A stretch of 11,634 nt of DNA. It comes from Phoronis pallida (taxonomy: Eukaryota; Phoronida; Phoronidae). The position numbers and the translations under genes were made by a program. Below the pieces are notes generated by a model that worked only from the letters and a program-made list of their open reading frames with translations, was not told the origin of the DNA and did no database searches. Of the stretch, positions 9,701 through 11,634 are shown piece after piece (position 1 is the stretch's first letter; each line of letters begins with the position of its first letter). The DNA lies in the NCBI GenBank assembly GCA_028565715.1, contig JAOXYC010202685.1, positions 1-11,634 of the forward strand, given 5' to 3'.

Positions 9701-11114
9701 AACAAAGTCCCATTAGATCATCTGCTTGGAAGTGAGGTAGTATTCAGATTTGAAACCAACAACGGAAAACTACTCTCAAATGGTGAAGAGACGTCATTGG
9801 GGAACCAGGCTGTATTCAACACGAACGATACACTCGCCATTGAAGTCATTAAGGACTTTGAAAAAAACACCAATGGTCGACTGGTGAGTTTGATATGAAT
9901 TTCATATTTACACTCTCTAAAAGAATTGTTTATCATGATTTAGTGATGCCTAGATATAAGGGATAAAACGTTTTGTCTTTTTTGGTTCGGTTCGGATCTT
10001 TGAGTTTCGGTTTGGTTCTTTGGTTCAGTTCACTGAACCGAACCGAACTGAACTGAAAGGTGAGTAGTCTAAACGGACCTATTCTTTGTGAAATTTTTAA
10101 TCGAACTAAAAAATCAAAATTACAACTACAAAATAGCAATATTTGTTCAGCCATGTTTTGTCGTGTGTCAAAATGAATGCTTTTTCGTTCCAACTGTTTT
10201 GCATTTTTTCTTAAATGTTTCTGTTAATTTCATTTCAACAGACTTTTCATCGAACATTGGAAGTAAGGAAGAACCACAAGCTCCTTACGACGGTGGATAT
10301 CGCACAAGGATGTGGCGCCACCATCTTGCTGGGTTCAGATGGGGAGAAGAACGCCAGAGTAGCCATTTACAGCCCAACGGTTATGGTAAGTTGAGAACAA
10401 CTGGCTCATTTTGATTTATTTGTGGTCATAAATGTTTGATAATCTTCAAGCAATGAGTCCAGCTCACAAACCATTTGCAAAATAGTTTTCTCTCACATGA
10501 ACCATCAAAGAGAGAGACTTTTTGTTCGTATAGGTGACTTTTTCAATAGTGTGAGAGATTTGGTGGTTTGCGTGAGAGAAAAATGTTTGACAAATGGTTC
10601 ATGAGCCAGACTCAATGCTCGTGAGCAAGACTCTCTGGTAGCCTTGGATTTGTGACCATGTGTGTTGATGCAACTTGACGATTTTGAAATGAAAATATTA
10701 TGCTTTCATTTTATCATGTTTTACATACATATTTGCGTCAACATTTATTTCAGAATATGACCTCCAGTTATTTCGATGTTGGATCCGCCATGATCTTCCA
10801 CACGGATGTAGGCAATACGTGGAATATTGGTCAGATATCTAGTATCACTTCAGATGGTGATCTGGTACTTACCGATGGTGGCGACAACCAGTACACCTTC
10901 CAAGTCAACTCCGAGAAGATTCTTCCTGTTTGTTTCTCACATGATCTACATCTGATGGTGAATGGAGGTAAAATTCTATTTTTTACTTTTTTATTTTTTT
11001 TTGATGGTTTAAAGCTTATTGATGCTTGACTACCTTTTTTATTTCAATTGAGGTCTGGTATTCAGATACAGGGGTAGGTTATATGACTCAATATTTATTG
11101 TTAACTTTTCCTAG
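601..11114 (+). CDS. Multi-exon gene: dynein-stalk-like MTBD + COR domain + Cys-rich module + beta-rich C-terminus (5' partial)
   Basis: Seventeen exons join in one open frame: 601-702, 1267-1350, 2207-2287, 3116-3232, 3679-3906, 4231-4434, 5050-5217, 5703-5919, 6467-6621, 7203-7341, 7862-8064, 8458-8585, 9342-9452, 9679-9883, 10242-10385, 10754-10967 and tentatively 11053-11114. All introns are GT-AG and phases match at every junction. The sum is 2562 nt, 853 residues plus stop. No start codon is assigned because the first exon opens in phase 0 after an acceptor, so the N-terminus lies upstream. Order of parts: dynein microtubule-binding-domain-like (1-128), COR-like (129-498), ten-cysteine module (499-566), beta-rich tail with Tudor/SH3-like segment (567-853). 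No AAA motor, Roc GTPase, kinase, signal peptide or membrane segment is visible. Family calls rest on motif recognition from memory, not a search. Inferred role: intracellular scaffold or signalling protein of the ROCO family with microtubule affinity. Confidence 0.75.
703..1266. other. Intron 1 with two short palindromes
   Basis: GT-AG intron. It contains TGACCCTAGGGTCA (972-985), a perfect 14-nt palindrome, and a TCCCCT-GATT-AGGGGA hairpin around 842-857. The open minus-strand frame across 813-1004 has no recognisable protein and is taken as chance. A degraded transposon is possible but not shown. Confidence 0.6.
1267..1350 (+). CDS. Exon 2: MTBD-like helices H2-H3
   Basis: Acceptor TTTCAG at 1261-1266, donor GTAACT at 1351, phase 0-0, 28 codons. 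It contains W at residue 41 followed by TSTKKTLSDSNFLSKIRSYD. This matches the dynein MTBD pattern W-x-x-x-K-x-x-(L/M)-x-x-x-x-F-(L/I)-x-x-(L/I)-x-x-(Y/F)-D, which follows helix H1. The reading frame continues openly past the donor for about 150 nt, but that read-through loses the dynein-like pattern and the later exons need the splice. Confidence 0.75.
1351..2206. other. Intron 2, no gene seen
   Basis: The longest intron. It holds a TG-rich patch near 1460-1495 (imperfect GTGTGAATG repeats) and AT-rich sequence. A short hairpin, TCGAC-TCAG-GTCGA, is near 1651-1665. The open frame at 1833-2030 is hydrophobic and T-rich and shows no coding pattern. Confidence 0.6.
2207..2287 (+). CDS. Exon 3: MTBD-like helix H4 segment
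   Basis: Acceptor ATTAG after a T-rich tract (2191-2206), donor GTTTGT at 2288, phase 0-0, 27 codons. The peptide begins QTGMTEKQIEQLDTIF and continues NAYPAELTDTK. It is charged and helix-forming. It sits where dynein has a charged helix and the short loop ending in a (N/D)P-x-F-like stretch, although here the loop reads YPAEL. Taken alone it would not be recognised; position and frame support it. Confidence 0.65.
2307..2702. mobile_element. MITE-like inverted-repeat element in intron 3
   Basis: About 35-bp terminal inverted repeats: TCAGACATCGATCAAGACGG at 2307 and its near-perfect reverse complement ending 2702, continuing on both sides through CATGTGTCACTGAGC. Only two mismatches are seen in the arms. 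TAATA at 2302-2306 and again at 2703-2707 looks like a 5-bp target-site duplication. The 396-bp body has no transposase frame, so it is a non-autonomous DNA element. Superfamily not assigned. Confidence 0.85.
3116..3232 (+). CDS. Exon 4: MTBD-like helix H6 and stub of coiled coil 2
   Basis: Acceptor TTTATAG at 3109-3115, donor GTAAAT at 3233, phase 0-0, 39 codons. Key segment: S-S-F-G-R-K-I-F-R-W-V-D-A-M-Y-S-Y (W at residue 103), matching dynein S-x-A-x-x-x-L-x-x-W-V-x-A-M-x-x-Y, the start of coiled coil CC2. In dynein a long CC2 follows. Here only about 15-25 helix-prone residues (KAVQEQTSKTK) remain before the COR-like part, so the antiparallel stalk cannot be full length in the usual way. 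Confidence 0.75.
3480..3552 (+). repeat. tRNA-Thr(AGT)-like sequence, probable SINE head or pseudogene
   Basis: Inside the intron between exons 4 and 5. GGCTCCA pairs with the closing TTGGGCC over six of seven positions; the D arm TAGCTCAGTGGCAGAGC is typical; the T arm CTGGG-TTTGAGC-CCCAG is perfect. The anticodon loop CTAGTAA holds AGT (3513-3515), as in tRNA-Thr. Two of five anticodon-stem pairs are mismatched and one extra T lies after the acceptor stem. No T-run terminator follows at once; the next sequence is CGAAACATTTTTC. It could still be transcribed by Pol III, but a SINE or pseudogene is more likely than a functional tRNA. Confidence 0.55.
3679..3906 (+). CDS. Exon 5: N-terminal part of COR-like domain
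   Basis: Acceptor CACTTCCAG ends at 3678, donor GTAATG at 3907, phase 0-0, 76 codons. Amphipathic helices (DALFRQINGMCRSV; SKTFQKFYDEF), then NLQEFVDSLPEK and a closing EKALKRLHLM. COR domains begin with such a helical lead-in and reach a conserved L-H-x-x-G turn, here LHLM plus the G that opens exon 6. No P-loop (GxxxxGKS/T) or other GTPase motif is present, so this is not the Roc part. It follows the dynein-like exons without a linker. Confidence 0.8.
4000..4190. repeat. Dispersed-repeat-like segment with CTCCCGG palindromes
   Basis: Intron 5 between 4004 and 4180 is much more GC-rich than its surroundings. It repeats CTCCCG motifs (TGTCTCCCGTTTTCACC; CCGGGAGTCTCCCGG is a perfect palindrome around one T; CTCCCGGGCAG). 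It also has a TCCATT-AAAAAC-AATGGA hairpin. Composition and structure suggest an inserted repeat. Ends and family are not defined, and the minus-strand open frame across it is not thought to be a gene. Confidence 0.4.
4231..4434 (+). CDS. Exon 6: COR-like domain, WFMDLL segment
   Basis: Acceptor AAATTACAG ends at 4230, donor GTAACA at 4435, phase 0-0, 68 codons. GRCLFYPQVAGKPIIADVQW then FMDLLCSF corresponds to the COR pattern G-x-x-x-(F/Y)...(V/I)-(I/A)-D-x-x-W-(L/F)-x-x-(L/I)-(L/F). The later L-T-V-E-T-I-G-Q-F-W-K corresponds to the G-x-L-x-x-x-x-(L/I)-x-x-(L/F)-W stretch. This is the part of the exon set that recalls MFHAS1/LRRK COR domains most clearly, together with exons 7 and 8. Confidence 0.8.
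4435..5049. other. Intron 6, nothing recognised
   Basis: A 615-bp GT-AG intron of AT-rich sequence. I see no tRNA, inverted repeat of note or coding pattern; short open frames on either strand do not join to the gene. Confidence 0.6.
5050..5217 (+). CDS. Exon 7: COR-like domain, VPA segment
   Basis: Acceptor GTATTTTACAG ends at 5049, donor GTTAGT at 5218, phase 0-0, 56 codons. LPLVLDVLRHFGVILDVPY followed by PPYYIVPAKQ (residues 301-308). COR domains have a helix L-x-x-(L/M)-x-x-F-x-(I/V/L) and, some 15-25 residues later, a strand Y-(L/F/I)-(V/I)-P-(A/S)-x-L. A second overlapping open frame in the same stretch is a shadow; only this frame links to exons 6 and 8. Confidence 0.8.
5428..5572. 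mobile_element. Short MITE-like element in intron 7
   Basis: ATTTTATCACATAACATCCC at 5428 is matched by the reverse complement of the segment ending 5572 (AGGGTAGTTATGTGATAAAAAT); roughly 17 of 20 terminal positions pair. The 145-bp span has no coding content. A clear target-site duplication was not found. Confidence 0.65.
5703..5919 (+). CDS. Exon 8: COR-like domain, C-terminal beta/alpha part
   Basis: Acceptor TTTGTTTCAG ends at 5702, donor GTTTGT at 5920; enters in phase 0 and leaves in phase 1; 72 codons plus one base. RNYWP opens it; then IELSYDFKFSLGYPSSFTTQ and VLREVVKLG, then LLWGKGCLIEKGAVEILIKN. Known COR domains have here a strand-Y-x-F-x-F-x-P-x-G-(L/F)-F-x-x-(L/F)-(I/V)-x-R segment and then W-x-x-G-(V/C)-x-(L/I). 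The splice G|TG rebuilds a valine codon with exon 9. Confidence 0.8.
5949..6027. mobile_element. hAT-like remnant with CGGTAC motifs, intron 8
   Basis: The left end TAGGGCTGAAACGGTACTCG and the reverse complement of the right end, CAGGGTCTGCGTACTGTACC, share a CAGGG-like start and GTAC motifs, as seen in hAT-type non-autonomous elements. Inside lies the palindrome ACCGTACGGT. The arms are diverged and no 8-bp target duplication is obvious, so the assignment is weak. Confidence 0.4.
6255..6277. repeat. Perfect hairpin GTTGTATTAA/TTAATACAAC
   Basis: A 10-bp perfect stem with a three-base loop (CTT) inside intron 8. A second small hairpin, GGTTG...CAACC, lies about 40 bp upstream. Possibly a fragment of a palindromic element. 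Confidence 0.6.
6467..6621 (+). CDS. Exon 9: COR-like domain, ERIEV...YP segment
   Basis: Acceptor TTTCATTACAG ends at 6466, donor GTTTGT at 6622; enters phase 1, leaves phase 0; 51 full codons. ERIEVSARVTKAAPEQIL is a beta strand typical of the end of COR (I-x-(I/V)-x-(V/A)-R), followed by an amphipathic helix LHPYLLLIEYMVDQYPVL that matches the final COR helix before the VPC cysteine region. Confidence 0.8.
6770..7000. mobile_element. MITE-like inverted-repeat element in intron 9
   Basis: The left arm GAGGGGACTTGCATTC followed by GCATTGTGGAAGTTGG is matched in inverted order by the right side, whose reverse complement reads TAGGGGACTTACAC and GCATTGTGGGAGTTT. T/A-rich ends (AAAAAAAACTC / AAAAACAG) extend the pairing. 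The body contains a perfect 16-nt palindrome AAAGCGCATGCGCTTT at 6951-6966. No transposase frame. End points are approximate. Confidence 0.65.
7203..7341 (+). CDS. Exon 10: COR-terminal VPC...CPxC cysteine segment
   Basis: Acceptor TTTGTTTCTAG ends at 7202, donor GTATAT at 7342; enters phase 0, leaves phase 1; 46 codons plus one base. HRVPCLGVCS (cysteines at 457 and 461) and LMCPTCDKPV (482 and 485), with FSPVEFL between. Animal COR proteins commonly end with V-P-C-x-x-C ... C-P-x-C; the four cysteines could bind one zinc. The short ...ELDQKLM end also fits. Too short and too spaced from its neighbours to be seen as a gene on its own, but the frame joins both sides. Confidence 0.8.
7342..7861. 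other. Intron 10, nothing recognised
   Basis: A 520-bp AT-rich GT-AG intron. The only simple structure is a short ATTC run near 7590-7605. No gene or inverted repeat seen. Confidence 0.6.
7862..8064 (+). CDS. Exon 11: ten-cysteine putative zinc-binding module
   Basis: Acceptor AAATTACAG ends at 7861, donor GTAGGT at 8065; enters phase 1, leaves phase 0; a shared Gly plus 67 codons. Cysteines at 518, 521, 524, 532, 543, 545, 552, 555, 558 and 561 give C-x2-C-x2-C-x7-C-x10-C-x-C-x6-C-x2-C-x2-C-x2-C, with histidines near residues 529, 536, 548 and 554. This spacing suggests two or more zinc sites. I do not recognise it as RING, ZZ, PHD, LIM or B-box. It follows directly after the COR cysteine segment and may extend it. 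Confidence 0.8.
8065..8457. other. Intron 11 with a 13-nt direct repeat
   Basis: TGTACAATGGATT occurs at 8321-8333 and 8357-8369, 36 bp apart, in otherwise AT-rich intron sequence. The minus-strand open frame over 8075-8302 shows no recognisable protein. Confidence 0.6.
8458..8585 (+). CDS. Exon 12: linker after Cys-rich module
   Basis: Acceptor CCTTTTACAG ends at 8457, donor GTACTA at 8586; enters phase 0, leaves phase 2; 42 codons plus two bases. KMDKDLYPSFTASSFKVISP, then a polar, glycine-rich stretch ending ESDDN. No domain recognised. It probably closes the Cys-rich unit (GDMW|KMD) and leads to the beta-rich tail. The two leftover bases AG combine with the C of exon 13 to give serine. 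Confidence 0.65.
8711..9097. mobile_element. Long fold-back element with ~140-bp arms, intron 12
   Basis: The left arm 8711-8853 and right arm 8953-9097 are reverse complements with few mismatches, including GAATCAATTACTGGACTTTT and GCTGACTACTGATGATGTTG. Each arm itself contains an 11-bp inverted repeat, GGTTGATCAAT ... ATTGATCAACC, around a 9-base centre. The about 100-bp middle carries two perfect palindromes: CGGAGGCCTCCG (8894-8905) and TCCCACATGTGGGA (8916-8929). AACCATTGAACT occurs at 8673-8684 and 9084-9095 and may be a flanking or internal duplication. No coding content. Confidence 0.9.
9342..9452 (+). CDS. Exon 13: beta-rich segment
   Basis: Acceptor TTTTTTTCCAG ends at 9341, donor GTAAGG at 9453; phase 2 on both sides; 36 full codons. 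In the frame set by exon 12 it reads PSYTILKCQNAFAMTS then LQLTILDDGPVTVVIDK, alternating hydrophobic strands typical of a beta sandwich. The other two frames are either interrupted or fail to join. A frame reading PKLYNFEVPE is also locally open but meets a stop at 9422 inside the exon. No family recognised. Confidence 0.6.
9679..9883 (+). CDS. Exon 14: beta-rich segment
   Basis: Acceptor CTTTTTAG ends at 9678, donor GTGAGT at 9884; enters phase 2, leaves phase 0; 68 full codons. LLGSEVVFRFETNNGKLLSN and QAVFNTNDTLAIEVIKDF are alternating strands with N/G turns. They look like two halves of a small beta domain. No catalytic motif or known family seen. The opposite strand is also open for about 70 codons across most of this exon, which is best read as a shadow. 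Confidence 0.75.
9978..10060. repeat. GGTTCGG/CCGAACC palindromic repeat, intron 14
   Basis: GGTTCGGTTCGG on the left and GAACCGAACCGAACTGAACT on the right form an imperfect inverted repeat; the core GGTTCAGT-TC-ACTGAACC (10021-10038) is a perfect 8-bp stem. This is a low-complexity, hairpin-forming repeat, possibly the core of a degraded DNA transposon like the one at 5949-6027. The minus-strand open frame across it follows from the repeat and is not a gene. Confidence 0.65.
10242..10385 (+). CDS. Exon 15: beta-rich segment
   Basis: Acceptor CATTTCAACAG ends at 10241, donor GTAAGT at 10386; phase 0-0; 48 codons. TFHRTLEVRKNHKLLTTVDI then CGATILLGSDGEKNARVAIY. Two basic-rich strands and a G-S-D-G turn. 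A different open frame covers the same bases, but only this one joins exon 14 (GRL|TFH) and exon 16 (TVM|NMT) without a stop. Confidence 0.7.
10445..10626. mobile_element. MITE-like inverted-repeat element in intron 15
   Basis: The left arm (AGCAATGAGTCCAGCTCA, ACCATTTGCAAAATAG, TCTCTCACATGAACCA) pairs with the right arm, whose reverse complement reads GCATTGAGTCTGGCTCATGA, ACCATTTGTCAAACAT, TCTCTCACGCAAACCA. The arms are about 70 bp with scattered mismatches and a short centre near 10535. No coding content. Confidence 0.8.
10754..10967 (+). CDS. Exon 16: Tudor/SH3-like segment
   Basis: Acceptor TTTATTTCAG ends at 10753, donor GTAAAA at 10968; enters phase 0, leaves phase 1; 71 codons plus one base. 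FDVGSAMIFHTDVGNTWNIG then QISSITSDGDLVLTDGGDN and FQVNSEKILPVC. The order V-G-x-x-(V/M)-x-x-x-x-D...W-x-x-G-x-I-x-x-I-x-x-D-G-x-(L/V)-x-(V/L)-x-D-G-G resembles small barrel folds (Tudor, Agenet, SH3-like or MIB/HERC2). Such barrels usually bind peptides or methylated tails; the ligand here is unknown. Confidence 0.8.
11053..11114 (+). CDS. Exon 17 (tentative): C-terminal end and stop
   Basis: After a pyrimidine tract at about 11030-11046, an AG at 11051-11052 joins in phase 1 to give Gly plus LVFRYRGRLYDSIFIVNFS and a TAG stop at 11112-11114. The intron would be 85 nt, the shortest in the gene. A competing CAG acceptor ends at 11064 and would give another short tail with a TAG stop at 11124-11126. 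Without splicing, exon 16 reads through to a stop at 11027-11029. The gene clearly ends in this area, but which of the three ends is used cannot be decided here. Confidence 0.4.
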
Positions 11115-11234
11115 CTATAGTGACTAGGCACACACAAAGGTATAGCCCATTAGCAACACTCGTACAAAGAGAGAGTAAACAATTATTTCTAGGGTTCGTG
11201 ACTGGCTGGTATAATTAGAATCTGCCATTAACCT

Positions 11235-11314
11235 ACCCTGGGAGACGGTTACCCTGGGAGATGGTTACTCTGGGAGACGGTTACCCTTGGAGACGGTTAC
11301 CCTGGGAGACGGTT
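11235..11314. repeat. 16-bp minisatellite, five copies
   Basis: Five consecutive 16-bp units with consensus ACCCTGGGAGACGGTT at 11235, 11251, 11267, 11283 and 11299. Units 1 and 5 are identical; units 2, 3 and 4 each carry a single substitution. It lies between the stop codon and the AATAAA, so it would be transcribed in the 3' untranslated region. Confidence 0.95.
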
Positions 11315-11323
11315 GGAAAGTGA

Positions 11324-11329
11324 AATAAA
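11324..11329 (+). promoter_or_regulatory. Candidate polyadenylation signal AATAAA
   Basis: AATAAA about 210 nt after the tentative stop, immediately behind the 16-bp minisatellite and followed within 25-80 nt by T/G-rich sequence. Position and sequence fit the 3' end of the plus-strand gene. The hexamer also occurs by chance in AT-rich DNA. Confidence 0.5.
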
Positions 11330-11634
11330 ATGAGGATTATGTAAAGTATGCATGACTGATCAAGATCAGCATGTATAGTTTTAAATTTATTGATAAACGG
11401 TCTATGTGTGTCTACTGTCTTTAATATGCATTAGCCTTATTTATGACCAAAAAGTCACGAAAGCATGTTGCAGTGAAACTTATGAATATTGTACATTTTA
11501 TTAGTTATTTTAAAGATACTGTCTCCTCGTTGGTGAGGATTTGGTGTCAAAATTCATATCAACTAGAAATTTTGTGTACGAGTCCTTTGATGAATATAAT
11601 TAACCTGCATCATAGTAAAAAAATTCAAAAAAAT

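Larger units (their letters stand above)
11115..11634. other. 3' untranslated and intergenic sequence
   Basis: After the tentative stop the sequence is AT-rich, with the minisatellite and AATAAA listed separately. No further exon, open frame with a protein pattern or RNA gene is seen to the end of the window. Confidence 0.5.

Noticed and set aside
9933-10193. Minus-strand open frame of 86 codons
   Set aside because: The middle of the peptide is the translation of the GGTTCGG palindrome; not a gene.
11235-11314. CRISPR array
   Set aside because: The 16-bp units are directly adjacent with no spacers, and the context is an animal gene; it is a minisatellite.

Overview
This is a stretch of animal nuclear DNA, most likely from an invertebrate; the species cannot be named from sequence alone. 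It is AT-rich and carries short protein-coding exons separated by GT-AG introns of about 85 to 860 bp. The introns are full of short palindromic (MITE-like) elements and tRNA-derived repeats. There is no bacterial-style gene packing, ribosome binding site or operon.

One plus-strand gene explains essentially all the coding signal. I could join 17 exons (first at 601-702, last tentatively 11053-11114) in one unbroken reading frame with matching intron phases. They give about 853 residues, and the 5' part of the gene lies before the window. Residue numbers below count from the first exon seen (residue 1 = codon at 601).

Region by region: exons 1-4 (residues 1-128) read like the microtubule-binding tip of a dynein heavy-chain stalk. 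Exons 5-10 (residues 129-498) read like a COR domain, the dimerisation half of the Roc-COR unit of ROCO proteins (LRRK/MFHAS1 type), ending with its VPC...CPxC cysteine region. Exon 11 adds a compact ten-cysteine, probably zinc-binding module. Exons 12-17 form a beta-strand-rich C-terminal part with a Tudor/SH3-like segment in exon 16. A stop codon is followed by a 5-copy 16-bp minisatellite and an AATAAA signal.

The unusual point is the architecture: a dynein-type microtubule-binding module with no visible AAA motor, placed directly before a COR domain. If confirmed, it suggests a ROCO-family signalling or scaffold protein that can dock on microtubules. No Roc GTPase is visible here; it may lie upstream or be absent.

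The introns carry at least five inverted-repeat elements (2307-2702, 5428-5572, about 6770-7000, 8711-9097, about 10445-10626), a hAT-like remnant (5949-6027), a palindromic GGTTCGG repeat (about 9978-10060), and two tRNA-like sequences (1-75 minus, 3480-3552 plus).
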